A stretch of DNA of 64,000 nucleotides from Candidatus Epulonipiscium sp. (lineage in GTDB: Bacteria; Bacillota; Clostridia; Lachnospirales; Defluviitaleaceae), in NCBI GenBank assembly GCA_012519205.1, contig JAAYQR010000004.1:1-64000 (forward strand), written 5' to 3'. The notes beneath the pieces are model-generated. The model ran no database searches. It was not told the DNA's origin and saw only the letters and a list, made by a program, of their open reading frames with translations. Of this stretch, positions 46,612 to 56,435 are shown piece after piece. Position 1 is the first letter of the stretch; each line of letters begins with the position of its first letter. The translations under genes and the position numbers were made by a program.

Positions 46612-47493
46612 CTACTCCACCTCCGTCTTAAATGCCTTTTGAATCCCAATGGCAAAGAAAAAGCATAAGAATATTATAAAAATAGCAATAGAACTACCGA
46701 AACCATATCGGTTTCTCCCAAAAATCATATCTACCATTAATGTACTTGGTACTTCACTGGCATGAGCCGGTCCTCCATTAGTCAAGACATAAATTAAATC
46801 AAAAGCCTTAAGGGAGCCCGTTACTGCAAAGATAACACTAATTTTCAAAACTGGTTTAATCATGGGAATAATAATATGTCTTGCTATTTGCCATTCAGTT
46901 GCCCCGTCTATTTTAGCTGCTTCCCTGTAGTCATTTGAAATCGATTTAATGCCCGCATACATAAGAAGCATATGATATCCGACATATTGCCATAGTATTG
47001 GAACAAATACTGCCCCTAAGGCCGTTTCCTGAGTTCCCAGCCAAGGTTTTGCCCACTTACTAAGCCCTATAGCCCTTAGTGTAACATTTATAATACCATA
47101 TTCAGGATTATAGATTTTCATCCAGAGCTGTCCTATAACTACTGTCGAAATCAATACTGGTACAAAAAATACCGATACAAAAAATCCTTCTCCCTTTACC
47201 CCTTTTGATAATAACAATGCTAATCCAAGGGATATAGGTAGTTGAATAAATACAGATAAAAATGCAAGTAAAAACGCATTAATAAATGTTCTTTGGAACC
47301 CTGCCGACTTACTGGTGAACAATTCTAAGTAATTGCTAAATCCAATAAATGTTCCCTTGGTGATGCCATCCCATTTTAGTAGGCTATAGTATCCAGACAT
47401 AAAAATTGGTAAAATTATAATACTAGCAAATAGTATAAGGGCGGGAAGGATAAATAAAAATATGGCAAGTTTGTTTCTTCTTACAGAATCCAT
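46612..47493 (-). CDS. carbohydrate ABC transporter permease (MalF type)
   Basis: A 293-residue permease with six helices and the coupling loop 'REAAKIDGATEWQIARHI' (about 190). It pairs with the MalG-type permease and the binding lipoprotein 47575-48879. This CUT1 family takes up oligosaccharides; from the GH3 neighbour, xylo- or gluco-oligosaccharides are likely. Confidence 0.92.
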   Translation of the reverse strand: MDSVRRNKLAIFLFILPALILFASIIILPIFMSGYYSLLKWDGITKGTFIGFSNYLELFTSKSAGFQRTFINAFLLAFLSVFIQLPISLGLALLLSKGVKGEGFFVSVFFVPVLISTVVIGQLWMKIYNPEYGIINVTLRAIGLSKWAKPWLGTQETALGAVFVPILWQYVGYHMLLMYAGIKSISNDYREAAKIDGATEWQIARHIIIPMIKPVLKISVIFAVTGSLKAFDLIYVLTNGGPAHASEVPSTLMVDMIFGRNRYGFGSSIAIFIIFLCFFFAIGIQKAFKTEVE

Positions 47494-47535
47494 TTTAAAC
47501 CTCCATTCTAATGCTTTCTTAGATTAAAACCTTTC

Positions 47536-47570
47536 ATAATAAAAGCGTGCAGAAATCGCACGCTCTTATG
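47536..47570 (-). terminator. intra-operon hairpin between binding protein and permeases
   Basis: On the minus strand AGCGTGC, a seven-base loop and GCACGCT followed by TTTTATTATG, located 4 bases after the binding-protein stop. As in maltose-type operons, partial termination here would give more binding protein than permease. Confidence 0.65.
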
Positions 47571-47574
47571 AATT

Positions 47575-48879
47575 TTATTTGCTAAGCTGATTATCCATTC
47601 CCTTAGCAAAATCTTCAGGACTAATATTACCCATATACAGTTCTTGTAATAATGTTAAATATTCACCTGCGTCTTCCGCTTCCATTAAAGTATCATACCA
47701 AATTGTAAACGATGTTGCTGTAGATGCAAGTTCTGCTACTTTTTTAGTAAGTTCAGGAACAGGACTATCATCGTAATCCACCTGCCAAGCCGCTATGCCT
47801 GCTCCATCAAGATAAGCATATTTCGAAATACCTTTTGTTATTTCAAATGCTGCCTTAGCTGCAATGTCTTTATTAGGAGTTGCTGCATTTACCATAAATG
47901 AATCCGTTGCCCCACCCATAAGGTCAGTTGCTTTCCCATTACCTCCTACCGCAGGGAATGGATATACATCAAAGTCTTCAGGATTTTCAGGGTCTGTTTG
48001 AATGGAACCTGCCATCCAACTTCCTGTTGTATACATTGCAGCGGTACCATTATAGAACATCGCACTGGCTTCATCATTAGATAACCCTGCTGCACCTTCT
48101 GGAAAAGCACCCATATCTATTAATTCTCTAAGTTTAGCTGAGGCATTTATAAAATCGGCATCATTATAACTTTGTCCGGATTTTGTGAGGGCTGCATTTA
48201 CCTTTTCTGGTCCTGCCGATTTTAATACTAGGTTATCATGGGTCATGGCAATTACCCACGTATCCTTTGCACTAATACCTATTGGTGTGATACCATTATC
48301 CTTCAATGTTTTACAAGCAGCTATAAATTCATCCCAGTTCGTTGGAACCTTTATTCCATTATCATCAAATAACTTTTTATTATAAAAAATTGCTGATAAT
48401 GGAGTTGTGAAAGTAGAACCATATAGCTTTCCATCATACATTACATTTGAAAGGGCTGCATCAGATATTTGACCTTGGTATGGTGCAAAATAATCATCAA
48501 GAGGTAAAACCTTTCCTGCATCTATAAATGGTCTAGAAAACCCTCCGCCCCAGGTGAAGAATATATCTGGAAGTTCGTTAGCAGCTACTGCTGACTTAAT
48601 TTTTGTTTTATATGATTGATTTTCAAAAGTTTCGTGTTTAACTTTTACCCCTGCATTTGCCTCTTCAAAATCAGCTATCGCCCTTGTATAAGCACTATGG
48701 AATGCGTCACTTTCTGTAGCAATGCTCCAAAGGGTTAGATTTGCCCCCTGTGTAGATGTATTTCCCTCTGTTCCGGGTGTTTCTCCTTGGTTAGGCTGGT
48801 TTGCCTGTTTACCACATCCTACGAAGATAGAAGCAGCCATAACTACGCATAGTAATGAACTTACTAGTTTTTTACTCAT
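47575..48879 (-). CDS. carbohydrate-binding lipoprotein of an ABC transporter
   Basis: A 434-residue extracellular solute-binding protein of family 1. Signal peptide with lipobox FVGC (Cys22), a Q/N/G/T-rich linker, then the fold with 'AIADFEEANAGVKVKHETFE' and 'ELPDIFFTWGGG'. ATG 48879 is chosen because GAGGGGG is about 9 bases upstream and a clean signal peptide follows. In frame, an upstream ATG at 48993, with AAGGAGG 11 bases before it, would add 38 residues that are not signal-like. The gene opens the operon with the two permeases and GH3 enzyme. Confidence 0.9.
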   Translation of the reverse strand: MSKKLVSSLLCVVMAASIFVGCGKQANQPNQGETPGTEGNTSTQGANLTLWSIATESDAFHSAYTRAIADFEEANAGVKVKHETFENQSYKTKIKSAVAANELPDIFFTWGGGFSRPFIDAGKVLPLDDYFAPYQGQISDAALSNVMYDGKLYGSTFTTPLSAIFYNKKLFDDNGIKVPTNWDEFIAACKTLKDNGITPIGISAKDTWVIAMTHDNLVLKSAGPEKVNAALTKSGQSYNDADFINASAKLRELIDMGAFPEGAAGLSNDEASAMFYNGTAAMYTTGSWMAGSIQTDPENPEDFDVYPFPAVGGNGKATDLMGGATDSFMVNAATPNKDIAAKAAFEITKGISKYAYLDGAGIAAWQVDYDDSPVPELTKKVAELASTATSFTIWYDTLMEAEDAGEYLTLLQELYMGNISPEDFAKGMDNQLSK

Positions 48880-49305
48880 CTTTAATTTCCCCCTCAAAAA
48901 TTTATTTGATAATTTAATTATAGAGGGCTCTAATAGGTAATAAAAGGGATAATCTTTACTTGAATGTGTAATATTTTTACCTTTTTCCATCATTATAGTC
49001 TTTTCCTCCTTGTTTTTGTGTTAAACTTGCACATATTTTAGATTGATTATAGAATAAAAATGTGAACTTAGCATTAAATATTTATGATAAATACTAAATT
49101 CATTGTTACTCTTTATATAACAAGAGCAATAAGAAATCCCCCTTGGTTTGTACTATATTTTTACCAATAGAGGAGATTATTATTACATATTCTTATATTT
49201 TTTTAATTTTCCACTTATCTATCTATATTTAGCATTCCAGTATGACCAAAGAAATCTTTGGTCCTACTAATATGTCCGATGCCTAGTTTATCTCCTTTTT
49301 ATATT
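48880..49305. other. 426-bp non-coding region upstream of the sugar operon
   Basis: It contains the second ribosome-binding-like site AAGGAGG (about 49007-49013), two TATAAT-like hexamers without convincing -35 partners, and a short hairpin GACCAAAGA / TCTTTGGTC (49244-49263) lacking a T-tract. I see no cre (CcpA) site matching the consensus well. Regulation by the YesMN pair would act here. Confidence 0.45.
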
Positions 49306-49959
49306 TTAAATCAAATTTCTTTTTAAATCCTCTACTGTTTCTGCAATATATGTGGGTTTTTCCAATTCAAGTTCCTCTAATGGACCAAATCCATAAAGTA
49401 CCCCTATAGAATCTAATCCTAATTTTCTAGCCCCTATAATATCAAATTTTCTATCCCCTATCATTACAATCTTATTATAATTTGGATTGTCTATGTTTTC
49501 TATTACATCGGATATTATTTCTCCTTTATCAACCCGGCTCCCATCAAGGTTACTCCCTACAATCGACTTAAAAAACCGAGATATACCAAAATGTTCAAGA
49601 ATCTTTTTAGCAAAAATTGTAGGTTTAGAAGTAGCAACATATAGGAATTTACCCCCGTTATATAATTCCTCAAGTAATTCATATATACCAGGATAGATAG
49701 CATTTTCATATAAGCCCTTTTCCGCAAAGTACTCCCTGTACTTCTTTATTGCCTCCTCCGTTTGTTCCTCAGTGAAATCATAAAATTCCATGAAGGAATC
49801 TTTTAAAGGAGGCCCTATAAATGGTACCAATCGATCCAAGCAGGATTCATTAATTCCAAAATGCTTTAAACTATATTGTATGGATTTGGTTATTCCTAAT
49901 TTAGGATCTGTAAGGGTTCCATCTAAATCAAATAATATTATGTCATGTTCTTTAAACAT
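49306..49959 (-). CDS. HAD-family phosphatase (phosphoglycolate phosphatase-like)
   Basis: A 217-residue haloacid dehalogenase-type hydrolase. Motif I 'LFDLDGTLTD' (about 9-18) holds the nucleophile Asp; motif II is 'YVATSKPT' and motif IV 'KIVMIGDRKFD'. The cap is C1 helical, of the Gph/PgmB-like group ('FIGPPLKDSFMEFY'). The substrate is not determinable; phosphoglycolate or a sugar phosphate is usual. It stands alone with a clear ribosome binding site (AGGAGGAGTT) upstream. Confidence 0.88.
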   Translation of the reverse strand: MFKEHDIILFDLDGTLTDPKLGITKSIQYSLKHFGINESCLDRLVPFIGPPLKDSFMEFYDFTEEQTEEAIKKYREYFAEKGLYENAIYPGIYELLEELYNGGKFLYVATSKPTIFAKKILEHFGISRFFKSIVGSNLDGSRVDKGEIISDVIENIDNPNYNKIVMIGDRKFDIIGARKLGLDSIGVLYGFGPLEELELEKPTYIAETVEDLKRNLI

Positions 49960-50104
49960 TGATTAACTCCTCCTAATAATCTTTTCATAATATAAATATC
50001 TTATACCTATACCATTAATGAATTAATTCCTATTATAAGGATAATTTATATTGTGTCGACAGTCAACTTTCCAACCCAAATATAAAAGTGTGGACAAACA
50101 AGCG

Positions 50105-50136
50105 CCAAAAAAGCTGACGATATGTCAGCCTTTTTC
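50105..50136 (-). terminator. terminator after the isocitrate dehydrogenase operon
   Basis: On the minus strand GGCTGAC, a short loop and GTCAGC followed by TTTTTTGGC, five bases past the stop at 50142. Confidence 0.8.
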
Positions 50137-50141
50137 TTGGT

Positions 50142-51302
50142 TTATATGGATTTGATTGTTTCCATTATATAATCTGCAAATTCCTCATTGGTTGCTCCGG
50201 TATCTCTTCCTGTTATAACTAGCTTTTTCTCGACACGGGAACAGATGTCCATTGCTTTATCAAGTTTTTCAGCTTCTCTTATGTATCCAATATGGGATAA
50301 AAGCATGGAAGCTCCGCGGATAACACTACTTGGATCTGCATATTTTGCTCTTCCCTCTTCTACCATTCTAGGTGCTGAACCATGAATTGCTTCGAACATA
50401 GCATATCTTTTACCAATATTGGCACTTCCTGCTGTTCCTACTCCTCCTTGGAATTCAGCAGCTTCATCGGTTAAAATGTCCCCATAAAGGTTTGGAAGAA
50501 CTAAAACTTGGAACTGAGTTCTTCTTTTTTCATCTACCAATTTAGCAGTCATAATATCAATATACCAATCATCCATTTCGATTTCAGGATAATCTTTAGC
50601 TACTTCCTTACAAATATTTAGGAATTTACCGTCTGTTGTTTTAACAACATTGGCTTTGGTTACGACAGTAACCCTTTTCTTACCATTGGCCCTTGCATAA
50701 TCAAAAGCTGCTTTTGCTATCCTTTCAATTCCCTGGGTTGTCATTACTTTAAAGTCAAAAGCTATATCATCATTTAAATGAAATCCTTTAGAACCAAGTA
50801 CATAAGCTCCTTCGGTATTTTCTCTGAAGAAAGTCCAATCTATACCTTGTTCCGGTACTCTTACAGGTCGTACATTGGCAAAGAGATCTAATTCCTTTCT
50901 CATTGCTACATTAGCGCTTTCAATATTTGGCCAAGGATCTCCTGCTCTTGGAGTGGTTGTAGGTCCTTTTAGTATTACATGGCATTCCTTAAGTTCAGCT
51001 AAAACGTCCTCTGGGATAGCCTTCATGGCTTTTGCTCTATTTTCAATAGTAAGTCCATCTATTGTCCTAAATTCTACTTTCCCTTTTTCTATTTCTTCCT
51101 TTAAGAGAAATTCTAAGATTCTCCCGGCTTGTGCTGTAATAGCAGGCCCAATGCCATCTCCCCCAGCAACCCCAATTATGATTTTATCAAGTTCCTGATA
51201 GTTGATAAAATCTTCCTGAGCTTTCATCATCTCTACTCTTTCCAACTGTTCTTCAATAAGTTTACCAAATTTCTCTTTTGCTTCTTCAATTATCGTATTC
51301 AC
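50142..51302 (-). CDS. icd: isocitrate dehydrogenase (isocitrate/isopropylmalate dehydrogenase family)
   Basis: A 386-residue oxidative decarboxylase. Substrate-binding positions are visible in 'NIESANVAMRKELDLFANVR' and metal-binding aspartates in 'GDILTDEAAE'. The context (Re-citrate synthase, aconitase) supports isocitrate rather than isopropylmalate as substrate. The N-terminal 45 residues are a helical extension before 'IIIGVAGGDGIGP'. Cofactor specificity (NAD or NADP) cannot be decided. The product is 2-oxoglutarate for glutamate synthesis. Last gene of the operon. Confidence 0.9.
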   Translation of the reverse strand: MNTIIEEAKEKFGKLIEEQLERVEMMKAQEDFINYQELDKIIIGVAGGDGIGPAITAQAGRILEFLLKEEIEKGKVEFRTIDGLTIENRAKAMKAIPEDVLAELKECHVILKGPTTTPRAGDPWPNIESANVAMRKELDLFANVRPVRVPEQGIDWTFFRENTEGAYVLGSKGFHLNDDIAFDFKVMTTQGIERIAKAAFDYARANGKKRVTVVTKANVVKTTDGKFLNICKEVAKDYPEIEMDDWYIDIMTAKLVDEKRRTQFQVLVLPNLYGDILTDEAAEFQGGVGTAGSANIGKRYAMFEAIHGSAPRMVEEGRAKYADPSSVIRGASMLLSHIGYIREAEKLDKAMDICSRVEKKLVITGRDTGATNEEFADYIMETIKSI

Positions 51303-51359
51303 AAATAACCCTCCTTTTAGTCATCCAGTAACCGAATACCTAACGTCCTAAGCACTAGA

Positions 51360-53645
51360 TTAGGATTTATAAAAATTGATTAGACACCCTGAAAGTATAA
51401 TGTTTCTTTCATCGTCTGTCAAATCCGCCATTTCAAGGGTAAATTCTTTTAACTTGTCATGTACAACATATGCTTTAATTTCATTAGCTTTATTAGTTAT
51501 TGCTTCCCTTATTCCAGGGATAAATATATAATCACCTTTTTCAAATGGTAATTCTTCTTTAAATATAAAGGGAAGCATACCCCAGTTAATAAGATTGGAG
51601 CGATATCTTTTAGTAGCATACTCTTTTGCTATATTTGCCCACCCTCCTAGCACCTTTTGACAGCTTGCCGCCTGTTCTCTAGCTGAACCATCTCCTGGTT
51701 TAATGGCATATATAACACTACCTACTCCCGTACTGCCTACCTCTATATCTGTATAAACTTTTCTCACGGTTTTAAATATCTTTTTATAATCACTACTAAT
51801 TTCTAAAGGATTTTCCCCATTTAATCTTGCTTTTTCAATTATTTGTACCTTTTTTGCTTCCCCTACATAAGTAGGATCCTTCCTTGAAAGAGTGAACTCT
51901 GCAAGGCCTAAGGGGTTAGAGCGATATGAAGAAGTTTCCCCTGAGGGTATCAATTCATCAGTTGTTGTAACAGGGTCTGTTATAACAGATGCTACTTTAA
52001 GCATAATATTCTCTGTTAGTGGTGGCATATTAGGCCATGGTGTTATATTGGGGCCGTATTTAATTTCTACCCTATCATCCGCCTTGCCAAAGCCGTTATA
52101 AACCCTGTTGTCATAAACATCTTTTTTGAAATAATATTTGGGATTTGTAAAGTTTACATCAATATCTGTAGCTGCTGTAAGCAATCCTTTATTTGCCGCC
52201 GTTGCTGCAATTGAACGGGCATCCATAAGAGCAACTGATGCTATTTGTCCATCTCCCGGCTTTGAGCCCTCGCGGTTAGGGAAGTTCCTTGTTGTATGCC
52301 TAATGCTCAAACCATTATTCGCTGGGACATCTCCTGCTCCAAAACACGGTCCACAAAAAGCGCTCCTTATAACTGCCCCTGCCGTAGCAAGTCTTGTCAT
52401 AACACCATTTTCCATAAGAGTTATATTGATTGGCTGGCTGCCTGGGTATACACTAAGAGAAAAATTACCCGCTCCAGTAGATACTCCTCCTAAAATATCT
52501 GCTGCATCACAGATATTTTCATAAGTACCGCCGGCACAACCAGCTATAACCCCTTGATCTACAATTAATTTTCCATTTCTTATTTTATCTTTCAAGGTAA
52601 ATTTAATCTTTGAATTATCTAACTGTTTGATTGCTGTTTTTTCTACTTTATCTATTATCTCTAAAAGATTTGAATTTAAATCTTCAATAGTATATACATT
52701 ACTTGGATGAAATGGCATAGCTATCATTGGTTTAATCTTTGATAAATCAACATAAACCATCCCGTCATAATAAGCGATATCTTTTGGTGAAATTTCAGCA
52801 TATTCCCTAACTCTTCCGTGGATTTCATAGTATTCCTTAACCTTATTATCGGTAGTCCATATAGAAGATAAACAGGTAGTTTCCGTAGTCATAACATCTA
52901 TACCACATCTAAAATCTACACTAAGATTTTTAACCCCATCTCCAACAAACTCCATCACCTTATTTTTAACATAGCCATTATCAAATACAGCTCCAATAAT
53001 CGCTAAGGCAACGTCTTGCGGCCCTACTCCCTTATTGGGAGTACCTGTAAGATATACCCCTACAACCTCTGGCTTATCGATATCATAGGTTTTACCAAGA
53101 AGTTGCTTAACCAATTCAGGTCCCCCTTCTCCTACAGCCATGGTGCCAAGAGCACCATAACGGGTATGGCTATCAGAACCTATAATCATTTTGCCGCAAC
53201 CACTCATCATTTCTCTCATATATGAATGAATAACTCCCTGATGAGTAGGTACATATATGCCGCCAAATCTTTTGGCCGCAGATAAACCATACATATGGTC
53301 ATCTTCATTGATTGTACCCCCAACGGCGCAAAGTGTATTATGACAATTAGTTAATACATATGGTATGGGGAACCTTTCAAGCCCACTGGCCATGGCGGTT
53401 TGTATGATACCTACATATGTGATATCATGAGAGGCCATTCTATCGAATTTTATTTTAAGTTTATCCATATTATCTGAAGTATTATGAGCCTCCAGAATCG
53501 AATAGGCCATAGTATTTTTGGAGGCTTCTGTCTTTTCTATGGTTTTTCCCATTTTTGATTTTATAATTTCCTGTGCATTAATGTTATCCTCAACTATTTC
53601 TTGCCCATTAATTAAATAGGCTCCCCCTTTGAACAAATTAATCAA
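51360..53645 (-). CDS. acn: aconitate hydratase
   Basis: A 761-residue 4Fe-4S enzyme converting citrate to isocitrate. The cluster cysteines are in '[11 protein letters not shown]' (about 380) and '[11 protein letters not shown]' (C-x2-C, about 450); '[19 protein letters not shown]' (about 156) and the swivelling C-terminal domain are also seen. The length falls with the mitochondrial-like aconitases. It follows the citrate synthase gene by 29 bases and precedes icd by 57, so all three act as one pathway. Confidence 0.93.
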   Translation of the reverse strand: MINLFKGGAYLINGQEIVEDNINAQEIIKSKMGKTIEKTEASKNTMAYSILEAHNTSDNMDKLKIKFDRMASHDITYVGIIQTAMASGLERFPIPYVLTNCHNTLCAVGGTINEDDHMYGLSAAKRFGGIYVPTHQGVIHSYMREMMSGCGKMIIGSDSHTRYGALGTMAVGEGGPELVKQLLGKTYDIDKPEVVGVYLTGTPNKGVGPQDVALAIIGAVFDNGYVKNKVMEFVGDGVKNLSVDFRCGIDVMTTETTCLSSIWTTDNKVKEYYEIHGRVREYAEISPKDIAYYDGMVYVDLSKIKPMIAMPFHPSNVYTIEDLNSNLLEIIDKVEKTAIKQLDNSKIKFTLKDKIRNGKLIVDQGVIAGCAGGTYENICDAADILGGVSTGAGNFSLSVYPGSQPINITLMENGVMTRLATAGAVIRSAFCGPCFGAGDVPANNGLSIRHTTRNFPNREGSKPGDGQIASVALMDARSIAATAANKGLLTAATDIDVNFTNPKYYFKKDVYDNRVYNGFGKADDRVEIKYGPNITPWPNMPPLTENIMLKVASVITDPVTTTDELIPSGETSSYRSNPLGLAEFTLSRKDPTYVGEAKKVQIIEKARLNGENPLEISSDYKKIFKTVRKVYTDIEVGSTGVGSVIYAIKPGDGSAREQAASCQKVLGGWANIAKEYATKRYRSNLINWGMLPFIFKEELPFEKGDYIFIPGIREAITNKANEIKAYVVHDKLKEFTLEMADLTDDERNIILSGCLINFYKS

Positions 53646-53674
53646 TTAAATCAGCTCCTGTTTATTATCTAATT

Positions 53675-55036
53675 CTAGTTCCCTTTTACTTTGAGGAAAA
53701 CTTCTTCCAATTCCTCATCAGTTATAACTGTTACTCTTCCTTCATCGTACTGAGCATCTACCCACTCTTTAATTTTTACAACTACCTCATCTTTTTTATC
53801 TACAGCCTCTTCATCTTTAAAATTGAAGTAAGAATTAATCCAGTGGGCTATTCCTGCAAGTCCTGATGTATTGGATACTGCTACACGACAAGGACGATTT
53901 AAAAGTTTGCCTGTATCAAATATATTATAAATCTCTTCATTTTTCAATAGTCCATCCGCATGAATCCCTGCTCTTGTAACATTAAAGTTCTTGCCTATAA
54001 AGGGGGTCATAGGGGGTATATCATATCCTATTTCATTTTCAAAGTACTCCGCTATTTCTGTTATTACTGTTGTATCCATACCGTCAGTTGTCCCTCTAAG
54101 CTGTGCATACTCCATCACCATGGCTTCTAGGGGGCAATTTCCCGTTCTTTCTCCTATTCCAAGTAGGGAACAATTAACAGCAGATGCACCATATAACCAA
54201 GCCGTAGATGCATTGTTTACAGCACGATAAAAATCATTATGCCCATGCCACTCAATAAGCTCTGAGGGTACCCTTGCATGGTGCAGTAACCCATAAATGA
54301 TTCCTTGTACACTTCTTGGAAGTGCAACGCCTGGAAAACTAAGTCCATATCCCATAGTATCACATGCCCTGATTTTAATAGGCATTCCAGATTCTTTACT
54401 TAATTTCATAAGTTCAAACACAAAAGGAACCACAAACCCATAAAAATCCGCCCTTGTGATATCCTCAAAATGACATCTTGGTTTAACTCCTGTTTCGATG
54501 CATTCCTTTACTACTGATAAATAGTGTTCAATTGCTTGTTTTCTTGTCATTTTCATTTTATAAAAAATATGATAATCAGAGCAACTAACTAGGATTCCCG
54601 TTTCCTTTAGCCCGATTTCCTTAACCATTTCAAAATCTTTTTTAGAAGCTCTAATCCAGCTAGTAACTTCGGGGAACTCATATCCCCTTTCTAGACATTT
54701 ATAAACTGCATCCCTATCTTTTTTACTATATAAAAAAAACTCGCTCTGTCTTATAATGCCTTTTGGTCCCCCAAGTTTATGAAGCAAATCATATATATGA
54801 ACTATTTGTTCTGTAGTATAAGGCTGCCTTGATTGTTGACCATCCCGAAATGTTGTATCCGTAATCCATATTTCACTCGGCATATTTATTGGTACATGAC
54901 GATGGTTAAATGCTATCTTTGGAACTTCTTCATAATTAAATAAATTCCGATATAAATTCGGCTCTTTAATATCCTGAAGCGGATAAGTAAATTCTGTTCT
55001 TTCTAATAAATTCGTTTTCTTATTAAATTCTAACAT
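53675..55036 (-). CDS. Re-type citrate synthase (DRE-TIM metallolyase)
   Basis: A 453-residue enzyme of the homocitrate/isopropylmalate synthase fold. The signature 'DTTFRDGQQS' (about 48-57), 'HGHNDF' and 'GIGERTGNCPLEAMV' are clear. Its sequence and length resemble the Re-citrate synthase known from Clostridium kluyveri, which makes citrate from acetyl-CoA and oxaloacetate with opposite stereochemistry to the ordinary enzyme. ATG 55036 is chosen because GAGGGGG is 6 bases upstream; an earlier in-frame ATG (55087) overlaps the promoter. Position before aconitase and isocitrate dehydrogenase supports citrate synthesis rather than homocitrate or isopropylmalate synthesis. Confidence 0.88.
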   Translation of the reverse strand: MLEFNKKTNLLERTEFTYPLQDIKEPNLYRNLFNYEEVPKIAFNHRHVPINMPSEIWITDTTFRDGQQSRQPYTTEQIVHIYDLLHKLGGPKGIIRQSEFFLYSKKDRDAVYKCLERGYEFPEVTSWIRASKKDFEMVKEIGLKETGILVSCSDYHIFYKMKMTRKQAIEHYLSVVKECIETGVKPRCHFEDITRADFYGFVVPFVFELMKLSKESGMPIKIRACDTMGYGLSFPGVALPRSVQGIIYGLLHHARVPSELIEWHGHNDFYRAVNNASTAWLYGASAVNCSLLGIGERTGNCPLEAMVMEYAQLRGTTDGMDTTVITEIAEYFENEIGYDIPPMTPFIGKNFNVTRAGIHADGLLKNEEIYNIFDTGKLLNRPCRVAVSNTSGLAGIAHWINSYFNFKDEEAVDKKDEVVVKIKEWVDAQYDEGRVTVITDEELEEVFLKVKGN

Positions 55037-55076
55037 ATAGTGCCCCCTCATTATTTTTCCTATATTTTTACGTATG

Positions 55077-55105
55077 ATTGTATACAATTATGCCGATTTT
55101 GTCAA
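55077..55105 (-). promoter_or_regulatory. promoter of the 2-oxoglutarate operon with overlapping palindrome
   Basis: On the minus strand TTGACA (55105-55100), 17 bases, TACAAT (55082-55077). The perfect palindrome ATTGTATACAAT (55077-55088) covers the -10, so a dimeric repressor binding there would block initiation. A second copy of the core TTGTATACAA lies at 56541-56550. Confidence 0.8.
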
Positions 55106-55276
55106 TGAATATTCTTGAAATTGTATCTTACCTTTTTGAAAGTTGCATTCTATATTATAAATGCATTAATTTCTTCATGATTGCCAAGGATTTAATTATA
55201 TTATCATGAATGTTTTATCACCAAAATGAATCAGTGTCATCTTTATCCTTCAAATAAACACTTCTTGAAAGCAAGA

Positions 55277-55519
55277 TTATATTTCTTGTTTGTTTATAGA
55301 TACTCTTTTATCCCTACCACATTTAGGGCAATAAAATAAATGAACACACTGACTAGGTGGACAGCCGTCTATCCTAGCGGTTATGGATATGGGAAGATAA
55401 GGGCTGTAATCATCATAGTAATCACCTATCATTCCCCCATCCTCCATCTTAGTATGACAAGTCTCACAGATTATTTCTTTGGTCTTTAGGGCATTACATA
55501 AGGGACAAACCAGATTCAT
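55277..55519 (-). CDS. small zinc-binding protein, function unknown
   Basis: An 80-residue protein with three cysteine pairs: CPLC (5-8), CETC (18-21) and CPKC near residue 64, plus a cysteine at 'DGCPPSQC'. This is a rubredoxin or zinc-knuckle-like arrangement. It ends in a basic tail. The gene lies 14 bases after the PrpE-like phosphatase gene and may be co-transcribed. The product is plausible from spacing and cysteine pattern, but unnamed. Confidence 0.65.
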   Translation of the reverse strand: MNLVCPLCNALKTKEIICETCHTKMEDGGMIGDYYDDYSPYLPISITARIDGCPPSQCVHLFYCPKCGRDKRVSINKQEI

Positions 55520-55533
55520 ATGGATTTTCCTTC

Positions 55534-56331
55534 CTAATTAGATTTTGTAAGTTCCTGATACTTTGATTTCATCCTTATTAATTGGGCCTCATCTTCGGGC
55601 CTCGTTGAATCTACGGTTATAATTTTTTTCTCCGGATAGCAAAGAGCTCCAAGTTTTCCGCCGAATACACAGCCCAAATCAATGTCTAGGGTGTTATTAA
55701 TCCATATAGGTTTTAATATAGGGGTATGACCGTAAACAATCATAGCCCTGCCTGTATATTCCTTTGCCCAATCTCTTCTTATGGGATGACCTTCCTCATC
55801 TTTCCTTCCTGTTATATCTCCATATAAACAAAACTTATGGGTTCTTGGATCATCTCTTCCTACTAGGGATTGTTTAATACCCCCATGAACTACTATTAAA
55901 TCACCCTCATCTAGTATCCAGTAATGGGATTGTTTTTCGTAAAAATTAATATACTTATTTTTAAAGTTTTCTTTTTCTTCCCATGTGAGTTCATTGTATT
56001 CTTTTACCGTACCCTCTAATCCATGGGTGATTTGAACCTTCCTTCCTAATAAATATCTATAAAATTTATTACAGTGATTGCCATACACATATAAAGCATT
56101 GTTATTTTCAACCATATTAATGATAAGATTTATAGTTTTTAAGTTTTCAGGTCCCCTATCATTTAAATCCCCTAGGGATATAAGCTTTCTTCCCTTAGGG
56201 TGCATGTAACTTCCGTTTTTTTTGTGATACCCTAATTCTTTTAAAAGAATGCTTAATTCTTTATAGCATCCATGAATATCCCCTATAATGTCAAAAGGTC
56301 CCCTATCTTTGATATAAGTGTTTATTCTCAA
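55534..56331 (-). CDS. prpE: PrpE-like metallophosphoesterase (symmetrical diadenosine tetraphosphatase type)
   Basis: A 265-residue calcineurin-type phosphoesterase. All metal motifs are intact: GDIHGCYKE (about 18-26), LGDLNDRGP (about 51-59), YGNHCNKFYR (about 79-88), 'VVHGGI' and 'VYGHTPI' (about 196). The order and spacing closely resemble B. subtilis PrpE, which cleaves Ap4A asymmetrically or acts as a protein phosphatase and affects spore germination. The sequence 'GDIHGCYKELSILLKELGY' is close to PrpE. Adjacent to a sporulation-like cluster, but transcribed away from it. Confidence 0.9.
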   Translation of the reverse strand: MRINTYIKDRGPFDIIGDIHGCYKELSILLKELGYHKKNGSYMHPKGRKLISLGDLNDRGPENLKTINLIINMVENNNALYVYGNHCNKFYRYLLGRKVQITHGLEGTVKEYNELTWEEKENFKNKYINFYEKQSHYWILDEGDLIVVHGGIKQSLVGRDDPRTHKFCLYGDITGRKDEEGHPIRRDWAKEYTGRAMIVYGHTPILKPIWINNTLDIDLGCVFGGKLGALCYPEKKIITVDSTRPEDEAQLIRMKSKYQELTKSN

Positions 56332-56435
56332 TTTATTCTTCCTTTCACAGGGTTATCTTTATTACGGGAAATCTATTTAATATTACATAATTGTTATAAT
56401 CTTATAACGCTATTTAACATAATTTATATATATTC

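Noticed and set aside
49244-49263. Hairpin GACCAAAGA/TCTTTGGTC as terminator of the HAD gene
   Set aside because: A good stem but no T-tract in either direction; left unassigned.
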